NCBI RefSeq assembly: GCF_024053505.1
Contig: NZ_JAMXQS010000007.1
Coordinates: 124,001 to 188,000, forward strand
Length of the DNA stretch: 64,000 bases
Reading direction: 5' to 3'
Source of the DNA: Mesorhizobium liriopis
GTDB taxonomy: Bacteria; Pseudomonadota; Alphaproteobacteria; Rhizobiales; Rhizobiaceae
Program-made: the position numbers and the translations under genes
Shown here: positions 55,281-63,958 of the stretch, one piece after another
Layout of the letters: each line of letters begins with the position of its first letter
Numbering within the stretch: position 1 is the first letter of the stretch
The notes under the pieces: generated by a model
What the model saw: only the letters and a program-made list of their open reading frames with translations
Databases searched by the model: none
Told to the model about the DNA's origin: nothing

Positions 55281-56096
55281 ATGAGCGCCAGACCTTCGGT
55301 TCCTGCTCGCGACTTCCCGTGGTGGCTGGTCGCGGCCGCCGCAATGGCCATCGTTGCCGCGGTCGGCATCGCCTCGAGCGATCTCTACACCCAGGTCTTC
55401 ACGACCCTTCTCAAAGGTCTCGGCATCACGATCGGCGTGACGCTGATCGCCTTCGCGCTGGCGTCCGCGCTCGGGCTCCTGCTCGCGCTGATGGCGCTGT
55501 CGTCTTCGGTGGTCCTGCGCCAGACGGCGCGCTTCTATGTGGAGATCGTTCGCGGCATCCCGATCCTCGTTCTCCTGTTCTGGATCGCCTTTGCCGGCGT
55601 GCCCGTCTTCGTGGCGGGCTGGAATGCGGCGCTCGCGCCCTTGCGCGGAGCGGGGCTCGTGGACGAGCTGCTGGTGCGCGACATCTCGCTGCTCTGGCGC
55701 GCGGTGATCGCGCTGACGATCGGCTATTCGGCCTTTATCGCCGAGGTGTTCCGTGCAGGCATTCTATCCGTCGAGGCGGGGCAGATCGAGGCAGCCAAGG
55801 CACTCGGGCTTTCGCCCTTCCAGCGCTTCCGGCTGATCGTGATGCCGCAGGCGCTTCGCACGATCCTGCCGCCGCTCGGCAACGACTTCGTGGCGATGGT
55901 GAAGGACTCTTCGCTCGTCTCGGTGCTGGGCGTGGCCGACATCACCCAGATCGGGAAGGTCTATGCGGCGGGCTCGTTCCGCTTTTTCGAGACCTATTCC
56001 ATCGTGGCTTATCTCTATCTCATCCTCACGGTCGGCCTCTCGCTCGCGCTGCGCGGGCTGGAGAAGCGGCTGCGGCAGGGACAGGCGGCGGCATGA
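55281..56096 (+). CDS. Polar amino-acid ABC transporter permease
   Basis: A 271-residue HisM/GlnP-type permease with about five to six spans (TTLLKGLGITIGVTLIAFALASALGLLLALM...) and the EAA loop GQIEAAKALGLSPFQRFRLIVMPQALRTILPPLGNDFVAMVKDSSL. ATG 55281 follows the repeat; longer in-frame extensions run through repeat DNA and are rejected. The stop overlaps the next methyltransferase gene (ATGA). The transporter must borrow an ATPase encoded elsewhere. Confidence 0.88.
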   Translation: MSARPSVPARDFPWWLVAAAAMAIVAAVGIASSDLYTQVFTTLLKGLGITIGVTLIAFALASALGLLLALMALSSSVVLRQTARFYVEIVRGIPILVLLFWIAFAGVPVFVAGWNAALAPLRGAGLVDELLVRDISLLWRAVIALTIGYSAFIAEVFRAGILSVEAGQIEAAKALGLSPFQRFRLIVMPQALRTILPPLGNDFVAMVKDSSLVSVLGVADITQIGKVYAAGSFRFFETYSIVAYLYLILTVGLSLALRGLEKRLRQGQAAA

Positions 56097-56728
56097 GCGC
56101 GGAGCCGTCGGACGCCCTCGACGGGGTTTATGCGGCACAAACGCCCGAGGAACTGAACGCGGCCTACCAGCGCTGGGCAGAAACTTACGACCGCGAAACC
56201 ATCGCGCTCGGCTATTGCCTGCCTTTCGTGGTGACGGCCTGGGTCGCGCGCCATGTGCCGCGCGAGGCGGGGCCGGTCCTCGATGTCGGCTGCGGCACGG
56301 GTCTGTCCGGCCCGGTGCTGGCAGCCCTCGGTTATGCCCATGTCGAGGGGCTCGATTTCTCTCCCGAAATGCTGCGGCTGGCCGAGGCGCGCGGGACTTA
56401 CCGGCGGCTCACACAGGCGACGCTCGGCGAAACGCTGCCATTCGCGGATGGTGCTTTTGCCGCCCTGTTCTCGACGGGCGTCTTCACGGAAGGCCATGCG
56501 CCGGCTTCGAGCATGACCGAACTCGCGCGGATCCTCGCGCCGGATGGCAAGGCGGTGCTGACGGTGCGCAGCTCGATCTTGCAAAGCGGCGGTTTCGAAC
56601 AGGAATTCGCGAGGCTTGAAGCGGCGAAGATCTGGCGAGAAGTGGAGCGAAGCGAACCCTTTCGTGCCTTTGTTATGGCCGAACCCGAAGTGCTCGTGCA
56701 AAGCTTCGTCTTTGAAAGGAACGGCTAG
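56093..56728 (+). CDS. Class I SAM-dependent methyltransferase
   Basis: A 211-residue protein with AAYQRWAETYDRETIALGY at the start and the SAM loop VLDVGCGTGLSGPVLAALGYAHVEGLDFSPEML; SMTELARILAPDGKAVLTVRSS corresponds to motif III. It resembles small methyltransferases of the Mettl27/Williams-Beuren type. Coupling to the permease by a four-base overlap may mean a shared metabolite or simple operon hitch-hiking. Confidence 0.8.
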   Translation: MSAEPSDALDGVYAAQTPEELNAAYQRWAETYDRETIALGYCLPFVVTAWVARHVPREAGPVLDVGCGTGLSGPVLAALGYAHVEGLDFSPEMLRLAEARGTYRRLTQATLGETLPFADGAFAALFSTGVFTEGHAPASSMTELARILAPDGKAVLTVRSSILQSGGFEQEFARLEAAKIWREVERSEPFRAFVMAEPEVLVQSFVFERNG

Positions 56729-56755
56729 CGAGAGGCGAGGGGAGGCGCCGCGGCG

Positions 56756-57319
56756 ATGTTCAGCGAATTGGCAGACGAATTCACCCATCCGACCTTCACG
56801 GCTTTTCCCGTGATCGTCGCACGGCTGCTCTTTGCCGCCGGGCTCGGCGCGCTGATCGGCTTCGAGCGGGAATGGCGCAACCATCCGGCGGGTCTGCGCA
56901 CGCATATCCTCGTCTGCCTTTCCACCGCGACCATCGCCATCCTCACCATCGAACTCGCCCACAGCCCGGTGTTTCGCGGCGAGGAGATGACCTTCGACCC
57001 GATCCGCATGGTGGAAGCCACCACCGCCGGCATCGCCTTTCTCGCCGCCGGGCTGATCGTTTTCGCACGCGGCAAGGTAAAGGGGCTGACGACCGGCGCC
57101 GGGCTCTGGTTCGCGGGGGCGATCGGCCTTTGTTGCGGCTTGGGCCTTTGGCAGATAGCGCTCTTCGCGACGCTGCTTTCGGTGGTGGTGCTGGGCGTGC
57201 TCGGGTTTCTCACCGACAGGCTCGAAAAGACCTCGCCCGACGACGAGCGGATGGATGGCGCGATGGGTGGCCCAATGGATGGCCCAATGGCCGGCTCGAA
57301 CGAGAGCAAGGCATCGTGA
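56756..57319 (+). CDS. MgtC/SapB-family membrane protein (second paralogue)
   Basis: The 187-residue protein has the family core: VIVARLLFAAGLGALIGFEREWRNHPAGLRTHILVCLSTATIAILTI, then ATTAGIAFLAAGLIVFARGKVKGLTTGAGLWFAGAIGLCCGLG. The short C-terminal tail is odd: MDGAMGGPMDGPMAGS, encoded by a near-perfect small tandem repeat at 57248-57290. It is about 27 bp after the methyltransferase gene, so it probably ends that operon. Confidence 0.82.
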   Translation: MFSELADEFTHPTFTAFPVIVARLLFAAGLGALIGFEREWRNHPAGLRTHILVCLSTATIAILTIELAHSPVFRGEEMTFDPIRMVEATTAGIAFLAAGLIVFARGKVKGLTTGAGLWFAGAIGLCCGLGLWQIALFATLLSVVVLGVLGFLTDRLEKTSPDDERMDGAMGGPMDGPMAGSNESKAS

Positions 57320-57348
57320 TTGTTTGCGCTTCGCAGTTCTGCTAAAGC
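57320..57348 (+). promoter_or_regulatory. Candidate leuC promoter
   Basis: TTGTTT (57320-57325) and TAAAGC (57343-57348) are spaced by 17 bp, starting one base after the MgtC stop codon. Transcription would begin close to the ATG of the small frame at 57359. Confidence 0.4.
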
Positions 57349-57358
57349 GCTCGCCACC

Positions 57359-57475
57359 ATGGAAGAACTCTTCGGAGATCCGGCTTACCGCCGCTTCACG
57401 CTGCAGGATCGCAAGCGTCTGCCTGCGCGCTTCTTCGCGCGGGTCGTCGGCGCGCGGACCAGCCGACTTCGCTGA
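57359..57475 (+). CDS. Small ORF upstream of leuC, possible leader peptide
   Basis: A 38-codon frame (starts MEELFGDPAYRRFTLQD, very arginine-rich) placed about 3 nt after the predicted transcription start and ending 71 bp before leuC. A GGCGCG-CCTCA-CGCGCC hairpin lies downstream near 57482-57498. Unlike leuL it has no leucine cluster (four scattered Leu codons), and there is no ribosome-binding site. It may be chance; I list it because of the leaderless layout seen at trpL and leuL. Confidence 0.25.
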   Translation: MEELFGDPAYRRFTLQDRKRLPARFFARVVGARTSRLR

Positions 57476-57546
57476 CCTTTTCTGGCGCGCCTCACGCGCC
57501 GAGATGTCAGCTTTCATCTTCCATATTCAATGCCTAGGAACGCGCC

Positions 57547-58959
57547 ATGAGCGGAAACCCACGCACCCTTTACGACAAGATTTTCGACGACCACGTGGTC
57601 GACCGTCAGGATGACGGCACCTGCCTTCTCTATATCGACCGCCACCTCGTGCACGAGGTGACGAGCCCGCAGGCTTTCGAAGGCCTGCGCATGGCCGGCC
57701 GAAAGGTTCGCCATCCGGAGAAGACGCTGGCAGTCGTCGATCACAACGTGCCGACCAGCCCCGATCGCATCTTCGGCATCAAGAACGAGGAAAGCCGCAT
57801 CCAGGTCGAGGCGCTGGCCAAGAACGCGCATGATTTCGGCGTGGAATATTATGACGCGGCCGACCGCCGTCAGGGCATCGTCCACATCGTCGGCCCCGAG
57901 CAGGGCTTCACGCTGCCGGGCATGACCATCGTGTGCGGCGACAGCCACACCTCGACGCATGGCGCCTTCGGAGCGCTCGCGCACGGCATCGGCACCTCCG
58001 AGGTCGAGCACGTGCTCGCGACCCAGACGCTGATCCAGAAGAAGGCCAAGAACATGCTGGTGCAGGTGGACGGCCAGCTGCCGCCGCATGTCACGGCGAA
58101 GGACATCATCCTCGCCATCATCGGCGAGATCGGCACGGCCGGCGGCACGGGCTATGTGATCGAATATGCGGGCGAGGCGATCCGGTCGCTGTCGATGGAA
58201 GGCCGCATGACGATCTGCAACATGTCGATCGAAGGTGGCGCGCGCGCCGGCCTCATCGCGCCCGACGAGACCACCTTCGCCTATGTGAAGGACAAGCCGC
58301 GCGCACCCAAGGGTGCGGCATGGGACATGGCGCTCGACTACTGGAAGACGCTGCACACGGATGAAGGCGCGCATTTCGATGCGGTCGTACGCCTCGATGC
58401 CGCGAAGCTGCCGCCCATCGTGTCCTGGGGCTCTTCGCCTGAGGACGTCATCGCGGTGACCGGCGTGGTGCCCGATCCGGCCGCGATCGCGGACGAGACC
58501 AAGCGCCTCTCCAAGATCCGCGCGCTCGACTATATGGGTCTGACGCCCGGCACGCCGATCACCGATATCCGGCTCGACCGCGTGTTCATCGGCTCGTGCA
58601 CGAATGGCCGCATCGAGGACCTGCGCGCCGTCGCGAGCGTCGTGAAGGACCGCAAGGTCGCCTCCACGATCTCCGCGATGATCGTGCCGGGTTCGGGGCT
58701 CGTGAAGGAGCAGGCCGAGGCCGAAGGGCTCGACGTGATCTTCAAGGCGGCCGGTTTCGACTGGCGCGAGCCGGGCTGCTCCATGTGCCTCGCCATGAAC
58801 GACGACCGCCTCAAGCCGCACGAGCGCTGCGCCTCGACCTCCAACCGCAACTTCGAAGGCCGCCAGGGCTTCAAGGGCCGCACCCACCTCGTCTCGCCGG
58901 CCATGGCAGCCGCGGCGGCGATTGCGGGCCACTTCGTGGATATCCGCGAGTGGCAGTGA
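57547..58959 (+). CDS. leuC: 3-isopropylmalate dehydratase large subunit
   Basis: The 470-residue aconitase-family subunit isomerises 2- to 3-isopropylmalate in leucine synthesis. It has [12 protein letters not shown] at the start, [34 protein letters not shown], and the cluster cysteines in [14 protein letters not shown] and [11 protein letters not shown], with [12 protein letters not shown] near the end. leuD is not in the window. A strong terminator follows at 58981-59014. Confidence 0.97.
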   Translation: MSGNPRTLYDKIFDDHVVDRQDDGTCLLYIDRHLVHEVTSPQAFEGLRMAGRKVRHPEKTLAVVDHNVPTSPDRIFGIKNEESRIQVEALAKNAHDFGVEYYDAADRRQGIVHIVGPEQGFTLPGMTIVCGDSHTSTHGAFGALAHGIGTSEVEHVLATQTLIQKKAKNMLVQVDGQLPPHVTAKDIILAIIGEIGTAGGTGYVIEYAGEAIRSLSMEGRMTICNMSIEGGARAGLIAPDETTFAYVKDKPRAPKGAAWDMALDYWKTLHTDEGAHFDAVVRLDAAKLPPIVSWGSSPEDVIAVTGVVPDPAAIADETKRLSKIRALDYMGLTPGTPITDIRLDRVFIGSCTNGRIEDLRAVASVVKDRKVASTISAMIVPGSGLVKEQAEAEGLDVIFKAAGFDWREPGCSMCLAMNDDRLKPHERCASTSNRNFEGRQGFKGRTHLVSPAMAAAAAIAGHFVDIREWQ

Positions 58960-58980
58960 GTTGAAACGACTTTAAAAATG

Positions 58981-59014
58981 AAAAGGGCGGGAGCACAGGT
59001 CTCCCGCCCTTTTC
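58981..59014. terminator. Bidirectional terminator between leuC and the facing small gene
   Basis: AAAGGGCGGGAG (58982-58993) pairs perfectly with CTCCCGCCCTTT (59001-59012). A-rich and T-rich flanks give U tracts on either strand, serving both convergent genes. Confidence 0.9.
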
Positions 59015-59033
59015 GTGTGAGACTTGAGGTGAC

Positions 59034-59351
59034 TCAACCTTCGCGCCGGACCATTTCGTAGAAGCTGTCTTTGACGGGAACGTCCGGGTTTTCCTCGGCC
59101 ACGACGAGTGCCAGTTCCTGCTTGTCGAACTCGGCGAACCAGTCGTCCCACTCCACGAGTTCGATGCCGCCGGCGTTTTCCGGGCGTTCGGGGGTGTCCT
59201 GGTCCTGATAGGCGCGCTGGTCGAAGACGATGCGCAGGAGCGGCTGGGTGCCGGCTGTGGGGGAGATGTCGACGATGGCCGGTGAGCCGATGCGCGCGGC
59301 TGCCCAGTCGCGAATGGCTTCGTGGTCGGTCAAGGTGACGGTGTCGGTCAT
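59034..59351 (-). CDS. Conserved hypothetical protein, acidic
   Basis: A 105-residue cytoplasmic protein beginning MTDTVTLTDHEAIRDWAAARIGSPAIVDISP and containing LLRIVFDQRAYQDQD and GIELVEWDDWFAEFDKQELALVVAEENPD. It is rich in Asp and Glu and looks like a compact alpha/beta domain. I recognise it only as the kind of small protein found near leuC in Rhizobiales, with no known function. AGGA lies upstream of the ATG. It converges on leuC with a shared terminator. Confidence 0.7.
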   Translation of the reverse strand: MTDTVTLTDHEAIRDWAAARIGSPAIVDISPTAGTQPLLRIVFDQRAYQDQDTPERPENAGGIELVEWDDWFAEFDKQELALVVAEENPDVPVKDSFYEMVRREG

Positions 59352-59561
59352 CGGGCTTGGTCCTGCTGTCGCTGTGAATTCTCCCGCTTGAAGCGGGTGT
59401 TATCGCCAAACGTCAGGCGCGGTCGCGAGTTCCGAGAGCTTCACAAGCGCGTGAGGTCTTCGACGATGCTTGCCATTTGCCGTAGCGTCAGCAATTGCGG
59501 TCTCGATCTTAAACACTTCTTCGTCGCTTACTGCTTGAAGGGCCCGAGGGAATAGAGGGTC

Positions 59562-60806
59562 ATGAGCAGCGCTGGCGTCGCACTCTTCACGAATCTGGTT
59601 GTCGCCGTGCTTCTGGCATCGGCCTTTCTTGCGATCAGCTTCTATGACGGCCGGCGTGCTGCGCGCTGGATCGCGCTGTCCTATGCCACAGGCATGGCCG
59701 CGCTCAGTCTGGAATTCGTGATCGCCGGCTTCGGTGCTTCCCGACCGATGGTGGTCGTCAATTTCGGCGGCTTTCTCCTGGCGACCCTGTTCTTCAATGT
59801 CGGTGTCGCGCGACGCATCGGCGCGCGCGTGCCTTGGGCGCTGATGGGCACGCTGTTCGGCGTCTCGCTTTTGACAACTTGGCTCAGCGCCGACTGGACC
59901 GGGCACCTGTTCTGGGGCTCGGTCGTTTATCAGCTGCCTTATGCGCTGATGCAGTGGATCGGTGTCGGCATCATCTTCTCCGACAGGAAGCGCGACCGCC
60001 TCGACACGATGCTCGGCGTGGTGCTCGCCATCTCCGGCGTGCAGTTTCTTCTCAAGCCGGTGATGAAATGGCTGTCGGGTGGGCTGGGGCAGGACCCGGC
60101 GCTTTACCTCGAAAGCACCTATGCGGTGATCTCACTCTCGATGAGCGCCATCTGCGCCCTGGCGCTGGCGCTCACCATGCTCGCGATGTTCGCGCGCGAC
60201 GTGTTGCGCGACGTCACCCAGCGCGCCGAAATCGATCCGATGTCGGGCGTGCTCAATCGCGGTGGCTTCGCGCGACAGGTCGAGATGGCACTGCGCGACG
60301 CGGTTGCGCACGGACTGCCGGTTTCGCTCGTGCTGGCCGATCTCGACCACTTCAAACAGGTGAACGACACGCTCGGCCATGCCTCGGGGGACCGGGTGAT
60401 CGAGGCCTTCGGGACCTTCATCCGCTCTGCCGGCGAGCACCGGCTGATCGCCGGGCGTATCGGCGGCGAGGAATTCGCGATGGTGCTGCCGGGCGTCAAT
60501 CTCGCCGCGGCGCGCCTCTTCGCGGAGACCGCACGCAGCAGTTTCGGCAGTCTGGCGATTGCCGGTCTGCCTATCCAGCGGCGCTTCACGGCGAGCTTCG
60601 GCGTGGCCGAAGGCTATCCCGACGAGGGGCTCGACAGCATGCTGCGACGTGCGGACGAAGCGCTTTACCGCGCCAAGGCCGAGGGGCGGAACGCCGTGCG
60701 AACCGCGCTTCCTTATGTTCCAGATGCGCTCGGGCTGGCTTCGGCGACGGGGGCCTCACCGGTCGTCAGGCGGTACCGCACCAGCTCCTCGGGTGCGAAG
60801 CGGTAA
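59562..60806 (+). CDS. Membrane diguanylate cyclase (GGDEF)
   Basis: The 414-residue protein has an N-terminal membrane sensor with about six or seven spans (residues about 8-215) and a C-terminal GGDEF domain: EIDPMSGVLNRGGFARQVE, LADLDHFKQVNDTLGHASGDRVI and the active-site loop RIGGEEF. The residues needed to make c-di-GMP are present; no RxxD inhibitory site is seen ahead of GGEEF. The last 94 bases overlap, on the opposite strand, the end of the ClpP-like gene. Confidence 0.9.
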   Translation: MSSAGVALFTNLVVAVLLASAFLAISFYDGRRAARWIALSYATGMAALSLEFVIAGFGASRPMVVVNFGGFLLATLFFNVGVARRIGARVPWALMGTLFGVSLLTTWLSADWTGHLFWGSVVYQLPYALMQWIGVGIIFSDRKRDRLDTMLGVVLAISGVQFLLKPVMKWLSGGLGQDPALYLESTYAVISLSMSAICALALALTMLAMFARDVLRDVTQRAEIDPMSGVLNRGGFARQVEMALRDAVAHGLPVSLVLADLDHFKQVNDTLGHASGDRVIEAFGTFIRSAGEHRLIAGRIGGEEFAMVLPGVNLAAARLFAETARSSFGSLAIAGLPIQRRFTASFGVAEGYPDEGLDSMLRRADEALYRAKAEGRNAVRTALPYVPDALGLASATGASPVVRRYRTSSSGAKR

Positions 60807-61603
60807 AGCGCACGCGGCGGCGTTTCGAGCGCATGCAGCCAAAGGGCCGGATCGACGCCCATTTCAGTCAAATGGCGCGTGATGAGTGCCGTGGTCGCTT
60901 GCGCATCCGCCATCACTTGGGCCGAGGGGCGGCTGCGGTCGTTGGCGGGCGCATAGAACTGATGGACGCCGAGCGAGGCCTTGGGCGCGGCGCTGCGGTT
61001 GGTGCCGCCGACGAAGATCAACGGGCAGGATGAGGCGCATTGCGCGCCGTCATCGACGCGGGTGTCGATCTTGCGCTCGCGGATGAGCTTCGCCATGGCG
61101 ATGGCGTCGTGCAGCGAGCCGCCGGGGGAGTCGAGCGCGACGGTCTTCACATATTCGCCGCGCGCATCGAGCTCGGTCTTGAAGCGCTCCGCGGCACCCG
61201 GATCGATCGAGCCCTTGGCCGAAAGCGTGCCGCCTTTTTCGAGCGTGAATTGCATCGGGTTGCGTGCGAGGTCCGGGTCGGACGGCACGAATGGCTCGGT
61301 GTTGCCGGGTGCCGTCGGGCCATCGGTCTCGACGTCCGGCGGCATGAAGGTCGGGGCGCCCGGGACCGACGGAGCGCTCACGAAATCGCTGCGCTGCTGG
61401 AGATGGTAGAAGTCGAGGCCGAGCACGCAAAGCGTGCCCAAGAGCATGCCGCGAAACACGACGCGCACCATGGCGCCATCGTCGATGCGCGCGAGGAGCT
61501 GCTTGGCGCGCTCGACGGGGTCGGTCCGGGTCCGTGATACGTGATCATCTGCCGGCGCGCCGGGCAGGGGGCTTTCCGGGGAAGGGGCTTGCGAGGCGTT
61601 CAT
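60713..61603 (-). CDS. Membrane-anchored ClpP/SppA-like (COG3904-type) protein
   Basis: The 296-residue protein has a cytoplasmic N-terminus, one membrane span (about residues 47-64) and a Pro/Ala-rich stretch to about 115. The ClpP-fold domain follows: VALDSPGGSLHDAIAMAKLIRE (PGG at 160-162), CASSCPLIFVGG (189-200) and LGVHQFYAP (His 214). The Ser in CASSC and His214 are plausible catalytic residues, so a periplasmic serine protease is possible but unproven. The start overlaps the stop of the upstream membrane gene (ATGA). Its 3' end overlaps the GGDEF gene by 94 bp. Confidence 0.78.
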   Translation of the reverse strand: MNASQAPSPESPLPGAPADDHVSRTRTDPVERAKQLLARIDDGAMVRVVFRGMLLGTLCVLGLDFYHLQQRSDFVSAPSVPGAPTFMPPDVETDGPTAPGNTEPFVPSDPDLARNPMQFTLEKGGTLSAKGSIDPGAAERFKTELDARGEYVKTVALDSPGGSLHDAIAMAKLIRERKIDTRVDDGAQCASSCPLIFVGGTNRSAAPKASLGVHQFYAPANDRSRPSAQVMADAQATTALITRHLTEMGVDPALWLHALETPPRALYRFAPEELVRYRLTTGEAPVAEASPSASGT

Positions 61604-62940
61604 GTTTCGCCTCGCTTGCGCTCAGGGCCGGCGGCTGTGATCGGTGTGACGTTCTGGGGCGCGGCAGGGGCGGTCTCGACCACCTCTGAGATGGCCGCCG
61701 CATCGGCGACTTCCGTGGCACGCTGGCGCGCGCGCAGAGCCTCGTGCAGGTCGAGCGAGCGGAGAAGGTCGCCAGCGGTCAGGCGGTCGGCGTCGATCAT
61801 GCCTTCCTCGTTGCGCCGCATCGCTGAATGCACCACCGCCATGATGCCGACGAGCACGCCGGGAAGGAGGTCGATGGAGATGGCGCCGGCCCAGGAGGGG
61901 ATGAAGTCGCCCGCATAGCGCAACACGGCTTCGGCCGAGGTGAGCGGCACATAGCGGCGCTCCTGGACCTTCGGCTGGGCGAGGATTTCGGCCGCCGCAT
62001 CCGACAGCGCCTTGGACTGGGCCGCGACGGACGCGCGGATCGTGTCCATCACCTGATCCTGCCGCCCGGCGAGATCGGCGGTGCCGCCGTCGGCCACGGG
62101 CGCGATGAAGCCGACCGAAAGATCTGCTGCCGCACGCGATACGGAGGGCGCGATCGAGGTCTGTTCGAGCGAGGAGATGATGCCGGCGAGCGCGACGGAT
62201 TCGGTCGCAAAGCCGTCGGACCGCTCGGCGATGGGACCGGAGGCCGACACCAGCGCGCGCATGGCGGACAACCGCGCCTGACCTTCCGTGAAGCGGGCTT
62301 CCACCGTTTCACGCGAGGCGGCGACCGTGTTCTCCAGTTCCTTCATCTGGGCCGACATCTGGCTGAGCAGCTGCACCACTGAGCCCGAGCCGGTTGTGCC
62401 GGTCAATGCGCCCGAGGTGCGCTCGACATCGGCCAGGCGTGCGAAGCGTTCGCCTGCGCGCTGGATGTCGGGCAGAAGCGAGATGGCGCCCAGCGCATTG
62501 CTGTGCGCCTGATCGAGGTCGGCTGTATAGCCTTCGACGGTGATCGCCAGATGCTGCTCGACGGCCGCCGAGCCTGCAAGCGCCGCTGCATTCAGCCACG
62601 AGGCCATGGCGACGATCATCGCCGAGCCGACCGCCATGATCACGATCAAGGCCATGCGCGAGCCGTTGTCGATCATCTCGGGCAGGAAGCGGATGAGGTA
62701 GGTCCAGAAGCCGTAGATCGCGACAGACACCGACACCGAATACATCAGGGCCGCGAAGAACACCTCTGTCGCCGAGCCGTCGAGCAGTGAGCGGACGCCA
62801 AGATAGGTGTAAACGCCCGATCCCAGCGCCAGCGTGGCGAGCACGAAGCGCGTCATGGTTTCGAGCCCGGCAAGCTGCTGCCGGAGCCGGTTGGCCTGCA
62901 CGGCCCGGCCCGAAACGGCGGCGGCCAGTGGTTCGTTCAT
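61600..62940 (-). CDS. Membrane protein with periplasmic coiled-coil domain, function unknown
   Basis: The 446-residue protein has three spans near the N-terminus (about residues 30-125: FVLATLALGSGVYTYLGV, VFFAALMYSVSVSVAIYGFWTYLI, MALIVIMAVGSAMIVAMASWL), then a long helical region (about 130-330) rich in Ala, Ser, Glu and Gln with coiled-coil character, another span (about 360-380, AGAISIDLLPGVLVGIMAVVHS) and a cytoplasmic tail. I do not recognise the family. GAGGAAG precedes ATG 62940. It is co-translated with the ClpP-like gene, which suggests the two act together. Confidence 0.7.
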   Translation of the reverse strand: MNEPLAAAVSGRAVQANRLRQQLAGLETMTRFVLATLALGSGVYTYLGVRSLLDGSATEVFFAALMYSVSVSVAIYGFWTYLIRFLPEMIDNGSRMALIVIMAVGSAMIVAMASWLNAAALAGSAAVEQHLAITVEGYTADLDQAHSNALGAISLLPDIQRAGERFARLADVERTSGALTGTTGSGSVVQLLSQMSAQMKELENTVAASRETVEARFTEGQARLSAMRALVSASGPIAERSDGFATESVALAGIISSLEQTSIAPSVSRAAADLSVGFIAPVADGGTADLAGRQDQVMDTIRASVAAQSKALSDAAAEILAQPKVQERRYVPLTSAEAVLRYAGDFIPSWAGAISIDLLPGVLVGIMAVVHSAMRRNEEGMIDADRLTAGDLLRSLDLHEALRARQRATEVADAAAISEVVETAPAAPQNVTPITAAGPERKRGET

Positions 62941-63059
62941 GACGGACGCTTCCTCACTCAAACACTTGGACTGGATGCGGAGGGGAAGATCGTGGTTAAA
63001 AGAGGGCTGACGGCACGGTGGCGCCGGTGGTCACGCGAAAGCGAACGCTTTTCCCCGAC

Positions 63060-63431
63060 CTAGCGCGTCTGGCAGGGTGAGAGCTCGGGCATTTCGCCAT
63101 CCGCGAGGCCATACATGTAGCCGCGCCCTTTCACGAAGACCGGCGGCCGGTAGCAGTCGCCGTCGTGCTCGGCGTATCCGGTTTCCTGCTCGGTGCGAGG
63201 CTGCGTGCCATAGACCACGCGTGGCGCGTCGGCGCGGGCATAGCCCCGCATCTCCTGCGCGAGATGGCCCTTGCCGACCACGATGCGCTTGTAGCCGGCG
63301 CGGCTCCAGATCACGAGATTGTCATAGGAATCGGCCTCGATCTGGTCGTGGAGACGGTCGGCCTGCGCGGGCGCGGTGAAGAAGGCACCGATTGCGAGTC
63401 CACAGGAGAGCAGAAGGGCTTGCAGTCGCAT
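63060..63431 (-). CDS. Small secreted hypothetical protein
   Basis: A 123-residue protein with a signal peptide (ending APAQA). The mature part (DNLVIWSRAGYKRIVVGKGHLAQEM...CYRPPVFVKGRGYMYGLADGEMPELSPC) has two cysteines near the C-terminus likely to be disulfide-bonded. The start is ATG 63431, 6 bp after GGAG; an in-frame ATG two codons upstream overlaps that site. It is the same strand as the membrane pair but 120 bp ahead of it. I do not recognise the family. Confidence 0.7.
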   Translation of the reverse strand: MRLQALLLSCGLAIGAFFTAPAQADRLHDQIEADSYDNLVIWSRAGYKRIVVGKGHLAQEMRGYARADAPRVVYGTQPRTEQETGYAEHDGDCYRPPVFVKGRGYMYGLADGEMPELSPCQTR

Positions 63432-63541
63432 CGTCATCTCCAATCTAAGCGCGAGTGGCGCGGGTGATTCCCTGGATTTAAGCCTTCCTTAATCTTTCTT
63501 AACGCCGCAAGTTGCACAAATGGCCGAGCCGAACGGATTTC

Positions 63542-63958
63542 ATGGTTAACAGAAGCTTTTTCGGCGCCGGAGCGGTTTGTCGAAGCAGTGCGGCGGCACT
63601 TCTGGTGGTTCTTGCCGGCTGCGTATCGTCGCAAGGTGACACGCTTGCCGCCATGACGCCGCCTGCTTCGCTGCCCACCTCGCTGCCGGCCGACTCCGAT
63701 GCGGTTCCCGTGCCCGCCCAGCAGCCGCGTTACGCGGCCTACCTCTGCGAGGGTGGCGGGGCGCTGACCGTCGAGAACTTCCAGACCTCGGCGCTGGTGG
63801 TCGGACCCAATCGGGAAAGCGCGGAACTGCCTGCGTCGCCATCGGGCCAGACCCGGCGCTATGCGGCAGCGCCTTACGTGCTCGAACTCGACGGCACCCG
63901 TGCGACCTTTTCGCGAAAGGGCAGAAGGCCCCTTTCCTGTGCTCGAACAGAGCCTTAG
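63542..63958 (+). CDS. Lipoprotein with MliC-like domain
   Basis: A 138-residue lipoprotein with signal peptide and lipobox VVLAGC (Cys27), a short Pro/Ala/Ser linker and a C-terminal domain (AYLCEGGGALTVENFQTSALVV...RRYAAAPYVLELDGTRATFSRKG...LSCART). The spacing of the two cysteines and the YxC..G/ YxL..DG..A pattern resemble MliC/PliC lysozyme-inhibitor domains. It may protect peptidoglycan from lysozyme; this is inferred from pattern only. ATG 63542 is preferred to an upstream TTG because it starts directly at the signal peptide. Confidence 0.65.
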   Translation: MVNRSFFGAGAVCRSSAAALLVVLAGCVSSQGDTLAAMTPPASLPTSLPADSDAVPVPAQQPRYAAYLCEGGGALTVENFQTSALVVGPNRESAELPASPSGQTRRYAAAPYVLELDGTRATFSRKGRRPLSCARTEP

